Positions 36,175 through 46,055 of a DNA stretch of 64,000 bases are shown here, piece after piece; position 1 is the stretch's first letter; each line of letters opens with the position of its first letter. The translations under genes were made by a program, and so were the position numbers. The stretch is taken from positions 3,347,001 through 3,411,000 of the forward strand of contig NC_009901.1 in NCBI RefSeq assembly GCF_000018285.1, given 5' to 3'. This DNA comes from Shewanella pealeana ATCC 700345 (GTDB lineage Bacteria > Pseudomonadota > Gammaproteobacteria > Enterobacterales > Shewanellaceae). Under the pieces are notes generated by a model. That model was given only the letters and a program-made list of their open reading frames with translations, had not been told where the DNA came from and ran no database searches.

Positions 36175-37068
36175 TTACATAACGGCGTTGTAAGCCGACC
36201 GATAACACGATGGTGTTTGTCCATTAAGACGCTTGAAATATCGTACAAAATTTGTAATGTCATCAAAACCTAACTCAAAAGCGATAGATTGCACACAATC
36301 CCCCTGCATTCTTAGTTTTCGTAAAATCTCTAAATTCAAACGGAAGTCTATAATCTGCTTAGCCGTACGCCCACTACAGCATTTACATAATTGGTTTAAA
36401 GCCTTGTAGCTTAGATGCATTTGGTCGGCATAACTCTTAGCCTCACGCTCAAGGTGAAATTTCTGCTCCACCAAGCCGAGAAACTCGCTAAAACGTCGTC
36501 TATGCTCACCATCAGCATTATTTCTTTGTGAGCTAGAGCTACGCAACTGAGCCAACTTAAGCACCAAAGCAGAAAATAATAATTTGACTTCAATAGAGTC
36601 AGATCTCTGCTGAGCGATAGCATCTGATATAAGATTAATCATGCTATGGCAATTCTGACTCAAACAAGGGTCAAGCCGCAGTACCGAAGCGCATGACAGG
36701 CTTAAGTGAAACGGAATAAAGTAAGAGTAACGAATATTGGCCGAACACTCTGAAAAAAAAGTTGGGGTAATAATGACCATCTTTCCTTGGGGGGAATCTG
36801 CGGCATCGAATGCATGATGCTGTCCCTGATTGATAAAGATCACATCGCCACTCTGATAAGGGTGTAGTACCCCATCTACTAAGTGCTCCCCTTGCCCCTT
36901 CTCGATATAGATAAAACTAAAATAGTTGGCGAATTGAGGTTGAAATGGGTTATCGAAATATTGATTCTGATGAGTGTAAATCTGCTCCAGCTTCACCACA
37001 TCAATTTTCGACTCAGAAGAGTCTGAATCATTATGCTCTGTAATCGAAATATTCTCTAAAGAAACCAT
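36175..37068 (-). CDS. AraC family transcriptional regulator
   Basis: About 297 residues. The N-terminal half (about 35-130) is a cupin-type ligand domain (YIEKGQGEHLVDGVLHPYQSGDVIFINQGQHHAFD). The C-terminal 100 residues carry two helix-turn-helix motifs; the second (SIAFELGFDDITNFVRYFKRLNGQTPSCYR) fits the AraC/XylS signature well. Start at ATG 37068 with GGAG upstream. The ATG 15 bases earlier is part of that ribosome site. It lies 86 bases behind the octahaem cytochrome gene on the same strand, so it may regulate it in response to a small ligand, but this is inference. Confidence 0.88.
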   Translation of the reverse strand: MVSLENISITEHNDSDSSESKIDVVKLEQIYTHQNQYFDNPFQPQFANYFSFIYIEKGQGEHLVDGVLHPYQSGDVIFINQGQHHAFDAADSPQGKMVIITPTFFSECSANIRYSYFIPFHLSLSCASVLRLDPCLSQNCHSMINLISDAIAQQRSDSIEVKLLFSALVLKLAQLRSSSSQRNNADGEHRRRFSEFLGLVEQKFHLEREAKSYADQMHLSYKALNQLCKCCSGRTAKQIIDFRLNLEILRKLRMQGDCVQSIAFELGFDDITNFVRYFKRLNGQTPSCYRSAYNAVM

Positions 37069-37118
37069 TATATTTATCTCCATTTAAAATGGTAACGGAT
37101 TCCACTTTCACGTACAAG

Positions 37119-37141
37119 GACACCGGCCTTGTCCGGTGCCC
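37119..37141 (-). terminator. GC-rich hairpin between cytochrome and AraC genes
   Basis: CACCGG / CCGGTG stem with a CCTTGT loop, just past the cytochrome stop. There is no T-run, so it may be a weak terminator or a processing/attenuation site rather than a full stop. Confidence 0.45.
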
Positions 37142-37154
37142 TAAAGTGAACAGT

Positions 37155-38717
37155 TTAACGGTGCATTAGCTCTACTCGTGAGGCTCTATCATCATAGTCA
37201 TCAGCATGACACGCTTTACACGACTGTGACGGTCTCAACCAAGGCTGACGGAACTTACCATCCTTCGAGAAATGATAAGGGCTGTCAGAAGGTTCCGACA
37301 GATCAATTTTAAAGAGATGTGAGTTGATTGGCATATGACAATCTGTACAATCTGCAACTGCGGCATGAACTTTAGTCGCTCCATCTGCAAACTCCTTGAC
37401 CCCATGACAATCTTGACACTCAGTGATCAATGCCTGTTCGTGTCCTGGTTTATCTTGGAAGTTAGTAGATTGATGTGGATTGTGGCAATCTGCACAGTGA
37501 AGATGGCGCTTCGACCCATTAGGTATACCTGTGTCAGGATCGATAGCCATTAAGGCGTCTCCTGCTGTCCGACCTTCTTCAAAGTATTCCTTATAGCGAC
37601 CGCCAACTGTGTCTCCGCCAAAGTCAGCATTATAAGGTGTCTGATAGCTTGGGTAATACCGCTCCCCCTCTTTAGTATGACATTCACCACAAGCTACAGG
37701 CTCTCCATAGGCCATATTCAGTGCCGTCAAGTCCGCGGTTAGACGACCCTCTGCTTTACGAGTGATATTATCTTTACTTGGTTTCTTAACGTGATCGCTA
37801 CCAGCACCGTGGCACGCCTCACATTGCACGCCTTGCAGAGCAAAGGTTCCTTCCATGCCGATTAAATCATCCTGACGATTACGATTACGGTGATCGCCTG
37901 GCTCAGAAGTGTAATCTCGCCAGCCAGTGTTATGACAAGTACCACATTTATAAGGCATAGCATCTGCACCAGCACCAGGCGCAAACGGTACCATTCTATC
38001 TGCGGTGATCACGCCCCCTGTCGGCACCACGTCTACCATAGCTTTAGTACCATTAACCATATAACCATTTTTATCCAGCAATATCCCTTGTCGCTGGTAT
38101 CCACCGAGCACATAGCTAACATCAGCCCAGCTCATTGGTGCCCCTAAACTATTCTCAACCCCCTCTAGATGGTCAAATATCCCCTCCATGGTGGTGAAAG
38201 GAAACTCCGGCATCTGATCTTTTTCGACTTTAGTAAACTTAAAGTTATGACCGGTCTGCTGGAAGCTCGCTTTATTTGTATGGCAACTAAGGCAAGTATC
38301 AGTACCAACGTAATCGCGCAAACTGGCCTTCACTTCCACATCAACCTTCGCTCGCCCCTCATTGCTTTGATCGTCAAGAATGACATACTCAATTTGGGCT
38401 AAGCCATAAGTATCTGATTCAAACCAAAGTTGGTTATCTTGCATACGCACTTCGCCGACGCCATTTACCACTTTAGCCTCTGACAATGTTAGCTCACCGC
38501 CCTCCGGATCGCTGGACTCGGCCAGCACATCAATAGCGGTTTCCTCACCGATGACGGCAACAACAGATAAACTGCCTGCCACGGGAGGAAGATTAACACC
38601 TTCATTATTATCGTTATTATCATTGTTATCGCTACCACAACCAACCATAAGCGCTATCAGCGTACTGGCGATTAGTGTTCGGCGACCATGCTCTGTTACA
38701 TGTCTTCTCATCATCAT
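37155..38717 (-). CDS. Octahaem c-type cytochrome lipoprotein
   Basis: About 520 residues with lipobox MVGC, so it is an exported lipoprotein, probably on the outer membrane or in the periplasm. Eight CXXCH haem sites are visible in order: CLSCH, CGTCH, CEACH, CGECH, CADCH, CQDCH, CTDCH, CKACH. A cadherin/Big-type beta-sandwich domain (about 40-130 after the lipobox) and an Asn/Asp linker (DNNDNNDNN) come first. Such proteins carry electrons to extracellular acceptors or act as reductases in Shewanella respiration; the partner and acceptor are unknown. Start chosen at the first of three ATG codons (38717) behind GGAG. No mtr/omc genes are next to it. Confidence 0.88.
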   Translation of the reverse strand: MMMRRHVTEHGRRTLIASTLIALMVGCGSDNNDNNDNNEGVNLPPVAGSLSVVAVIGEETAIDVLAESSDPEGGELTLSEAKVVNGVGEVRMQDNQLWFESDTYGLAQIEYVILDDQSNEGRAKVDVEVKASLRDYVGTDTCLSCHTNKASFQQTGHNFKFTKVEKDQMPEFPFTTMEGIFDHLEGVENSLGAPMSWADVSYVLGGYQRQGILLDKNGYMVNGTKAMVDVVPTGGVITADRMVPFAPGAGADAMPYKCGTCHNTGWRDYTSEPGDHRNRNRQDDLIGMEGTFALQGVQCEACHGAGSDHVKKPSKDNITRKAEGRLTADLTALNMAYGEPVACGECHTKEGERYYPSYQTPYNADFGGDTVGGRYKEYFEEGRTAGDALMAIDPDTGIPNGSKRHLHCADCHNPHQSTNFQDKPGHEQALITECQDCHGVKEFADGATKVHAAVADCTDCHMPINSHLFKIDLSEPSDSPYHFSKDGKFRQPWLRPSQSCKACHADDYDDRASRVELMHR

Positions 38718-39232
38718 AACTCCATTTAATTTTATTTTGCTTTCGCAGTAAAAGAGTAATAAAGGGTAAAGAATCAATACAGGTCATTTATGGTCCCGGA
38801 ATTGTCAATTCAGCACCATCAGAACGTTTTGTGAACTGGGTCTTCATTTACCCAATTATGAGTATTCAAGCTAAATGACCACTCCGAAAATGGCGACGCT
38901 ACGGTGATATTTGTTTTCGAAAATAAGTGAGAGACAACAACGTCACCGCGCATTATGGAGGTGCGTTGGTCAAGTCCACATTGGTTGACTCTTAAAAAAG
39001 AAAGGGAAAAAACGCCACGACTTTTATCAAATGAAGTTTGATGGAGATCTATCGGTGAATAACCAAACCACACTGTGGTGTAGCAAACTTTCTGGCACAA
39101 CGTCGACTCTTATCAGAAAGCTGCCATCCATGGACGCTCCTAAAACCAAGAGTGACATAAGTGTTCCAGACACAAAAAAGCCCGATTTCTCGGGCTTCTC
39201 TTTCATAAAGCTAAAAACAAGGTCAATAAAAA
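38718..39232. other. Intergenic region with an uncertain short ORF
   Basis: About 515 bases between the cytochrome (minus) and ybiT (minus). A 93-codon frame on the minus strand (38819-39100) has an unusual mix of hydrophobic and polar residues and no ribosome site I accept; I suspect repeated non-coding DNA. A terminator at 39173-39197 closes the ybiT transcript. Confidence 0.35.
39173..39197 (-). terminator. Intrinsic terminator after ybiT
   Basis: AAGCCCGA / TCGGGCTT stem with a four-base loop. On the minus strand it is followed by a T-run, 35 bases after the ybiT stop. Confidence 0.85.
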
Positions 39233-40825
39233 TTAACCTTCGATACCTTTGCTCGTTAGGAACTCATCATAAGTTCCCTTGAAATCATTCACACCATTTG
39301 GTGTGATTTCAATAATACGGTTCGCCAATGATGATACGAATGCACGGTCATGACTGACGAACACTAGTGTACCTTCGTACATCTCTAATGCGTTGTTCAA
39401 TGACTCGATTGATTCCATATCCATGTGGTTGGTTGGCTCGTCCAATAGCAGGATGTTTGGCTTTTGCATAATAAGCTTACCAAACAACATGCGGCCCTTT
39501 TCACCACCAGATAGTACTTTAACTGACTTCTTGATATCGTCAGAACCAAACAGCATACGGCCTAAGTAACCACGTACTGATTGATCGTCATCTTCAGGTT
39601 TGCGCCACTGGCTCATCCACTCAAACAAAGTCATGTCGTTAGCGAAATCTGACTCGTGATCCTGTGCGTAGTAACCAATAGCAGAGTTTTCAGACCACTG
39701 AATCGTACCCGAGTCTTGTGGGATATCGTGTACTAAGGTACGTAACAATGTAGTTTTACCCACACCGTTGTCACCCAAGATCGCGATACGCTCGCCCACT
39801 TCAGCAATGATGTTTAGATCTTTAAATAATGGCTTATCAAAGCCTTTGCTTAAGTCTTCAACAATCAAAGCATTACGGAATAGTTTCTTCTCTTGCTCGA
39901 AACGAATGAATGGATTAACACGGCTAGACGCTTTAATTTCATCAAGCTTAATTTTATCGATTAGCTTGGCACGTGATGTTGCTTGCTTAGCTTTAGAAGC
40001 GTTAGCAGAGAAACGTGCAACGAATCCTTGAAGCTCGGCAATTTGTGCCTTCTTCTTAGCGTTATCAGACATCAAACGCTCACGTGACTGCTGTGCAGCC
40101 ATCATGTACTCGTCATAGTTACCTGGGAATACACGGATATCGCCGTAATCCAAGTCAGCCATATGCGTACAAACAGAGTTCAAGAAATATCTATCGTGCG
40201 AAATGATAATCATGGTGCTGTTACGCTGGTTAAGCATCTCTTGCAACCAACGAATAGTGTCGATGTCCAAGTTGTTGGTTGGTTCGTCAAGAAGCAGTAC
40301 ATCTGGATCGCTAAATAGCGCCTGAGCCAACAATACACGTAACTTAAAGCCTGGTGCGATTTCGCTCATTAGACCGAAATGTTGCTCAACACCAATACCC
40401 ACGCCCATTAGTAACTCACCTGCGCGAGATTCAGCGGTATAACCGTCCATCTCAGCAAATTCCATTTCTAAATCAGCTACTTTAATACCATCTTCTTCAG
40501 ACATTTCTGGCAAAGAATAAATACGGTCACGTTCTTGCTTCACTTTCCAAAGTTCAGCGTGGCCCATGATTACAGTGTCAACAACGTTGAACTCTTCGTA
40601 ACCAAACTGGTTCTGACTCAACTTACCCAAACGCTCGTTCACGTCTAATGATACGTTACCGCCAGTTGGCTCTAAATCACCAGCAAGGATCTTCATGAAG
40701 GTTGATTTACCACAACCGTTCGCGCCGATCAGACCGTATCTGTTTCCGCCGCCAAACTTAATTGAGATGTTTTCAAACAGTGGCTTGGCGCCAAACTGCA
40801 TGGTGATATTAGCTGTAGTGATCAA
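39233..40825 (-). CDS. ybiT: ABC-F ribosome-associated ATPase YbiT
   Basis: Cytosolic ABC-F protein with two ATPase domains (Walker [10 protein letters not shown] and GDNGVGKTT; Walker [13 protein letters not shown] and [12 protein letters not shown]; signatures SEIAPGF... and LSGGEKGR) joined by a charged linker that reaches into the ribosome. ABC-F proteins rescue or protect stalled ribosomes. Sequence segments such as [28 protein letters not shown] follow E. coli YbiT closely. The frame is open upstream, but the match to YbiT begins at a TTG codon at 40825 (LITTANITM) giving 530 residues, which equals the E. coli length, so I take TTG as the start. Confidence 0.9.
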   Translation of the reverse strand: MITTANITMQFGAKPLFENISIKFGGGNRYGLIGANGCGKSTFMKILAGDLEPTGGNVSLDVNERLGKLSQNQFGYEEFNVVDTVIMGHAELWKVKQERDRIYSLPEMSEEDGIKVADLEMEFAEMDGYTAESRAGELLMGVGIGVEQHFGLMSEIAPGFKLRVLLAQALFSDPDVLLLDEPTNNLDIDTIRWLQEMLNQRNSTMIIISHDRYFLNSVCTHMADLDYGDIRVFPGNYDEYMMAAQQSRERLMSDNAKKKAQIAELQGFVARFSANASKAKQATSRAKLIDKIKLDEIKASSRVNPFIRFEQEKKLFRNALIVEDLSKGFDKPLFKDLNIIAEVGERIAILGDNGVGKTTLLRTLVHDIPQDSGTIQWSENSAIGYYAQDHESDFANDMTLFEWMSQWRKPEDDDQSVRGYLGRMLFGSDDIKKSVKVLSGGEKGRMLFGKLIMQKPNILLLDEPTNHMDMESIESLNNALEMYEGTLVFVSHDRAFVSSLANRIIEITPNGVNDFKGTYDEFLTSKGIEG

Positions 40826-41127
40826 GGTATCAATTCCGCTCTTGGTTATATGATTAACGTCATCATAGATAAAACAAAAACCAGTAGAACGATACCGAGA
40901 TTGTGCCCGATAAAGACCTACTGGCCGAAGACTGACGCCATTGAGCATCTAGCCTGTAAAATTTAGCGCGATATTATAGCATTTTAGGCTAATTTATCAA
41001 CTACCAATGCGCTGTTGCTGTGGATATAAATGTATCTGGCTATTTAGTTTACATATCGAGCAAACCTAAGCCACACCAGCAAACAACGCAGTGGCTGATT
41101 AAGCTTAGTATCGCTTTGTTGGTCGTA

Positions 41128-43401
41128 TCATTTTAGTCTCTGTGAGCGTAGACGGTTAGCGTTACTCACCACCGTTAGTGAAGACAGCGCCATTGCAGCT
41201 CCCGCAATTACAGGGCTGAGCAAGATGCCAGTAAAGGGGAATAATACCCCTGCCGCAATGGGGATCCCCAAGCTGTTATAAATAAAGGCACCAAACAAGT
41301 TCTGTTTGATATTGGTCATGCTTGCCCGCGCGAGTGCTAAGGTATCGTTAATCACTATGAGTCTTGCCGATAGCAGCGTAAAGTCGGCACTCTCAATGGC
41401 AACTTCGGTACCACTGCCCATGGCAATACCAACATCAGCACTCATTAGAGCGGGCGCATCATTGATGCCATCGCCCACCATGGCCACCACTTCCCCTGCT
41501 TGCTGTAATTCGAGCACCTTTTGCTGTTTTTGCTCGGGTAACACCTGAGCAAATACGCTATCAATACCCACTTTGTCTGCAACTGCTTGGGCCGTTAACG
41601 GGTTATCTCCTGTCAATAGCACCACCTTTAATCCCTGGTTTTTCATCGCCTGCACTGCCTCTGCAGCATCGGCTTTTATCGGGTCGGCAATTGATATTAT
41701 GGCCACCAGCACTTTATCCACTGCCACAAACACAGGCGTTTGGCCCTTGCTCGCAAACTCTGCCACCTGCTGTTGATAGCCAGATATGCCATCTACATTT
41801 CCATCGATATCAGCATCAAGTTTGCCGCCTAAGCCTGCTTGTTGCATCAGGCCCATATTACCAACAGCGTAGTGACGCCCAGCAATAAACCCTGTAATCC
41901 CCTTGCCTTGCACATTGGCAAAACTATCAGGCTCCTTGAGCGTAATGGATTGTTGTTTAGCCTTAGTCATTATGGCGCTGGCGAGTGGGTGCTCAGAATG
42001 TTGCTCTAGACTTGCTACATCTTCGAGTAAGCTTAATTCACATATATTTTTATCTAACAGCAAAATCTCTGTCACCTCAGGCGACCCTTGGGTCACAGTG
42101 CCAGTTTTATCTAACACTACTGTGGTGATCTTGCTGGCGGTTTGCAGCGCTTCACCATTTCGAACTAAAACGCCCATCTGCGCAGCGCGGCCTACCGAGA
42201 CCATTATCGACATAGGCGTTGCTAAACCGAGCGCACAAGGGCAGGCAATAATCAATACGCTGGTCAATACGACTAGGGCGTGAGACAGCGCAGGTGCTGG
42301 CCCGAACAGGTACCAAATTAGCGAGCTGAGCAGTGCAATAATGATAACAACAGGCACAAAGTAGGCCGAAATCTTATCGGTTAAGCGGCCTATGGGCATT
42401 TTTGAGGTTTGGGCCTGCTGAACTAATTCGATGATCTTCGACAGCTTAGTATCCTTCGCCGATGCAGTGACGCGATAGATAAGCGCCCCATTACCATTAA
42501 CCGTACCAGCGCTAATATTATCGCCTACTGCTTTATGGACAGGAATGGGCTCGCCGGTCAACATCGACTCATTAATCAGTGTCTGCCCTATTAAGATCTC
42601 GCCATCGAGTGCCACCCTATCTCCGGGTCTGAGTCGCAATCTATCGCCCACTTGCAGCAGATTAATCTCCACCTCTTCATCACCATCGTCAGTTAGGCGT
42701 ATCGCAGTGGTTACCTGTAAACCAAGAAGACGCTGCACCGCTTCACTGGTCTTGCCTCGAGCGCGCAGCTCTAATGCGTGACCAAGGTTAATTAAACCTA
42801 AAATCATCACACTGGCCTCAAAATACACATGTCGCGTATCGGCTGGGAACCACTCGGGGGCAATCACCACCATCATTGAATAGATCCACGCCGCACTGGT
42901 ACCTAACGCGATAAGGGTGTCCATGTTGGCGCTTTTAGCCTTAATGGCGCGCCACATGCCCTGATAGAAGTGCCGGCCGGTAAATAGCATCACCAAAAAA
43001 GTGATTACACCCACTACGCCCCAAGCCTGTTGCTGCTGGGCATTGCTCACCATCATTTCGCCACCGAGCAGGCCCCAGAGCATTAAAGGCACACCCAGAC
43101 CCAAGCCAATTGATGCCTGTATTAACCTAAGCCGATACTCTTTACGCTCATCGATGCCTTTTTGCTCTGCGGCTGTGCGTGCATCGATGATAGCTTCACT
43201 GTCATAGCCTACACTTGCGATTATCTGTATTGCATCTTCGGCTGAAATCGCTCCCGACACCTGTACCAGTTTATCGGCCAGATTCACCCTTGCGGCAATA
43301 TCACCTTGGCCATTACGGCTGGCATTTGCAAAGGCTGTTTCAATCTTGGCTACGCAACTTGCGCAGCTCATCTTAGGTACATATAAACTTATGTTAGCCA
43401 T
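41128..43401 (-). CDS. copA: Copper-exporting P-type ATPase CopA
   Basis: Inner-membrane ATPase that pumps Cu+ out of the cytoplasm. One N-terminal heavy-metal domain with CASC (13-16) is followed by eight membrane helices, the actuator motif TGEPIPV, the transport site CPC (in IACPCALGLATP), the phosphorylation site DKTGT, an HP motif (SEHPLA) and GDGINDAPAL. 757 residues with a single metal domain is typical for Shewanella and many proteobacteria. The ATG has no strong SD. It diverges from cueR and shares a MerR-type promoter with it. Confidence 0.96.
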   Translation of the reverse strand: MANISLYVPKMSCASCVAKIETAFANASRNGQGDIAARVNLADKLVQVSGAISAEDAIQIIASVGYDSEAIIDARTAAEQKGIDERKEYRLRLIQASIGLGLGVPLMLWGLLGGEMMVSNAQQQQAWGVVGVITFLVMLFTGRHFYQGMWRAIKAKSANMDTLIALGTSAAWIYSMMVVIAPEWFPADTRHVYFEASVMILGLINLGHALELRARGKTSEAVQRLLGLQVTTAIRLTDDGDEEVEINLLQVGDRLRLRPGDRVALDGEILIGQTLINESMLTGEPIPVHKAVGDNISAGTVNGNGALIYRVTASAKDTKLSKIIELVQQAQTSKMPIGRLTDKISAYFVPVVIIIALLSSLIWYLFGPAPALSHALVVLTSVLIIACPCALGLATPMSIMVSVGRAAQMGVLVRNGEALQTASKITTVVLDKTGTVTQGSPEVTEILLLDKNICELSLLEDVASLEQHSEHPLASAIMTKAKQQSITLKEPDSFANVQGKGITGFIAGRHYAVGNMGLMQQAGLGGKLDADIDGNVDGISGYQQQVAEFASKGQTPVFVAVDKVLVAIISIADPIKADAAEAVQAMKNQGLKVVLLTGDNPLTAQAVADKVGIDSVFAQVLPEQKQQKVLELQQAGEVVAMVGDGINDAPALMSADVGIAMGSGTEVAIESADFTLLSARLIVINDTLALARASMTNIKQNLFGAFIYNSLGIPIAAGVLFPFTGILLSPVIAGAAMALSSLTVVSNANRLRSQRLK

Positions 43402-43436
43402 CAGAACACTTCCTAATTTGTTTCTTTATAGAATGA

Positions 43437-43467
43437 AGCGTAATGTCTCCTACAGGGGGAGAGTCAA
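43437..43467 (-). promoter_or_regulatory. CueR-type copA promoter with 19-bp spacer
   Basis: On the minus strand a -35 TTGACT (43462-43467) and a -10 TACGCT (43437-43442) are separated by 19 bp. The spacer holds a CTCC/GGAG dyad (within CTCTCCCCCTGTAGGAGAC). Overlong spacers with a central dyad are the hallmark of MerR-family activation, here by CueR on Cu+. The copA start is about 35 bases downstream. Confidence 0.8.
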
Positions 43468-43500
43468 ATATCTAATAGATTTAATTTTAGGAGAGAACGG

Positions 43501-43899
43501 ATGAGAATTGGGGAAGTTGCAAAATTAACTGGGTTATCGGTCAAGAGTATTCGTTACTACCATGATATTGGACTGGTGCTTGGCCAACGAGGCGATAACG
43601 GTTACCGCGAGTACAGCCAAGGCTCGATTGAGGCGCTGCAGTTTATCCAACACTGCCGCGCTTTAGGCTTTGCCTTGGAAGATTGTAAGGCGCTGCTCGA
43701 GCTACAAAATAACCACAGCCGAAATGCTGCAGATGTGAAAGCCGTTGCGACTCACCACCTGCAAGATATTGAAAACCGAATAAGCCAACTCAGTATATTA
43801 AGAGATCAATTAGCCCAGCTCATTCACGACTGCCAAGGTGGTGAACAGCCTAACTGCGCCATACTCACAGGCTTAAAACAACCCTGTTCTGCGAAGTGA
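43501..43899 (+). CDS. cueR: Copper-responsive regulator CueR
   Basis: MerR-family activator that responds to Cu+ and switches on copA. MRIGEVAKLTGLSVKSIRYYHDIGL is the winged-helix start, then a coiled-coil dimer helix, and the metal loop has Cys111 and Cys119 separated by seven residues (CQGGEQPNC), the CueR spacing. 132 residues is usual. The AGGAGAG ribosome site lies seven bases before the ATG. It diverges from copA across 99 bases and converges on the S9-like gene with five bases between stops. Confidence 0.94.
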   Translation: MRIGEVAKLTGLSVKSIRYYHDIGLVLGQRGDNGYREYSQGSIEALQFIQHCRALGFALEDCKALLELQNNHSRNAADVKAVATHHLQDIENRISQLSILRDQLAQLIHDCQGGEQPNCAILTGLKQPCSAK

Positions 43900-43904
43900 A
43901 AAAG

Positions 43905-45938
43905 CTACCTGCGGCGTAGGTTATCGATATTTTCAATCGCCAAAGCAGGAATACTACCCGCAGGGGTAAAGCCAAAGATCTGGCCGTAGAAAGAGAGCTC
44001 GGCTTCTAACGCCTGTTTCTTACTCTCAGGCGATACCCTATTTGCCGCGTCGTCATTAAACTCTAGGTATACCACTGGAATGCCTTTGCGCTTCACTGAT
44101 TCATACATAATCAATGACTGCTTGGCAGGAATAAGTGAATCATTTACGCCTTGAATGAGCAATAAGGGTTCATTGACCCCTTTAAGGTTATACATGGCAG
44201 AGCGCTGCTTATAATTATCTAAATCACCCAATAAGCGCAGCAAGTAACGGGATTCAAACTTATGTGCGCTGCGTTTAAACTCCTCCATATCGCTGATCCC
44301 TGAGTAGCTTACACCCGCGCCAAAAGTGCTGTAATAAGCTATGGCCGACAATGCGGTAAAGCCACCAGCACGATTACCGCGTATGGCAAGTTTGCGTCCA
44401 TCGACATCACCACGGTTAACCAAGAAGCCTGCGGCTCGAACGGCATCTTCCACATCTGACTTGCCCCAATTACCATAGAGGCTGTTACGATAGTCTCGTC
44501 CAAAGCCTGTACTGCCACGATAGTTGACATCAAAAACGGCAAAGCCTCGGCTAGTCCAATACTGGATATCACGCCTAAAGGCGCGGCTCGCCTTAGCTGT
44601 TGGTCCTGGATGCAACATCATCACTAGCGGGGGCTCTTGGTTTTTGGGCCCTACAAAATTGGGATTTTTAGGTAGGTAGAGATAACCGTGGGCGCTCTGG
44701 CCTCCACCGGTTTTAAAACTCAAACTCTGAGCTCTTGAGATAAGGTTGGGGTCCATCACCGGCAGCTCAGGAGCATACACGAGCTGCGCCGAACGCCCTT
44801 GGATCTTGTAGATCCCCTTCTCTGGTGTCTCTTTTTCGCCAACAAATAACACCTCACTGCCGTTCTGGATGACATAGGTGATTTCGGCAAAGTTAGCCGC
44901 GATAGCCTCAACGGCACCGCTAATAGTATCGATGCGGATCAACTCGGCTTCGCCGCCATGATTGTAGCTCGCCACTAGGCTATGTTCGTTTTCAAAGGCG
45001 TAGCTATACTTACCCACCTGCCAATCGGCCACGGCAAATTCAGCTTGTTTCTCTAACACGATTTCAGGCTCAAGTGCCTCATTTAACCGGTAGATATTCC
45101 ACCAATTATTAAAATCTGCAACAAAGTAAAGCTGGCCTGTCGGACTAAATAAGGGTTGAGTGATAGAGCCTTGTTGTTCGGTCTTTATCTGCCTTGGATT
45201 TTGAATCGCTCCTTTAGAGTCAAGATCGGCAATCCACAGCTGAGTTTCATCCCAAGGCATATTCGGATGCTGCCACGACACCCAAGCTAGCTGAGTCTGA
45301 TCGGGAGAAAGCGTAGGCGCTGAGTAAAAATCGGCGCCAGAAATTAAGGTTTCGCCCTCATCGGCATAACTTAAGTTAATACCAACTAGACTATTAACTG
45401 GCTCACCTTTAACACGGTGATCTTCACGGATGCAGATGAGTCGTGAGCCCTTAGGGTTAGAGATGCACCCTCCGTGGCGAGTGCCATTTGGCGTAAGTGG
45501 AAATGGCGCTTGATTGGGCGCAATGCGATATAAGATTTGGTCGGAAAATTTAGTAGCAAACAGGCTATTGCCGATTGCAACAAACGGAGAGCCACCATAC
45601 TCATGGACACGACTACGAATATCGAAGTTTGATGATATCTGTTTAGTCACTGAACCTTCAATTTCTAAACGATAGACAGCTTTCTTACCACCATTGTTAG
45701 CGTTAGATTGAACGAAATAAATACCCTGAGATGTGGCGCGGACATCGCTAATATCGTCGGCAAGATCGTACACGTCCTCAGGAGTGACAGGCGAGGCCCA
45801 GCTGCCATATTGGGCAATATTAACCCCTTCAATAGCGGGTTTAGCCTCAACGACTTCGTTCCGCTTAGGATCACTATCACAACCTGCTAGCGTAAACAGA
45901 CCCGCTAAGGCCAATAATGCTGTTTTAAGTGCTCTCAT
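43905..45938 (-). CDS. S9 prolyl oligopeptidase homologue without catalytic Ser and His
   Basis: 677-residue lipoprotein (lipobox LAGC, Cys about 20) with an N-terminal seven-bladed-propeller-like region (about 60-400) and a C-terminal alpha/beta hydrolase domain as in S9C acylaminoacyl peptidases. The oxyanion and nucleophile motif G-x-S-x-G-G reads GNRAGG, with Arg523 in place of Ser, and the late His site (usually EGQHGF or EQHGF) reads DAANRV, with Ala632 in place of His. The Asp in GVNDSLIP is kept. The frame is otherwise intact and well conserved, so this looks like a pseudoenzyme rather than a decaying gene. Single gene, role unknown. Confidence 0.85.
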   Translation of the reverse strand: MRALKTALLALAGLFTLAGCDSDPKRNEVVEAKPAIEGVNIAQYGSWASPVTPEDVYDLADDISDVRATSQGIYFVQSNANNGGKKAVYRLEIEGSVTKQISSNFDIRSRVHEYGGSPFVAIGNSLFATKFSDQILYRIAPNQAPFPLTPNGTRHGGCISNPKGSRLICIREDHRVKGEPVNSLVGINLSYADEGETLISGADFYSAPTLSPDQTQLAWVSWQHPNMPWDETQLWIADLDSKGAIQNPRQIKTEQQGSITQPLFSPTGQLYFVADFNNWWNIYRLNEALEPEIVLEKQAEFAVADWQVGKYSYAFENEHSLVASYNHGGEAELIRIDTISGAVEAIAANFAEITYVIQNGSEVLFVGEKETPEKGIYKIQGRSAQLVYAPELPVMDPNLISRAQSLSFKTGGGQSAHGYLYLPKNPNFVGPKNQEPPLVMMLHPGPTAKASRAFRRDIQYWTSRGFAVFDVNYRGSTGFGRDYRNSLYGNWGKSDVEDAVRAAGFLVNRGDVDGRKLAIRGNRAGGFTALSAIAYYSTFGAGVSYSGISDMEEFKRSAHKFESRYLLRLLGDLDNYKQRSAMYNLKGVNEPLLLIQGVNDSLIPAKQSLIMYESVKRKGIPVVYLEFNDDAANRVSPESKKQALEAELSFYGQIFGFTPAGSIPALAIENIDNLRRR

Positions 45939-46055
45939 TTCATACCTAAAATTAGTGTCCTTGAAACGGTCTTATTTACTCGGTTAAAATTGAATACCAA
46001 CACAAGTAAATACCAGTAAACTCAAACGAATACAGATTGTTAAGATTGCAGGCCG

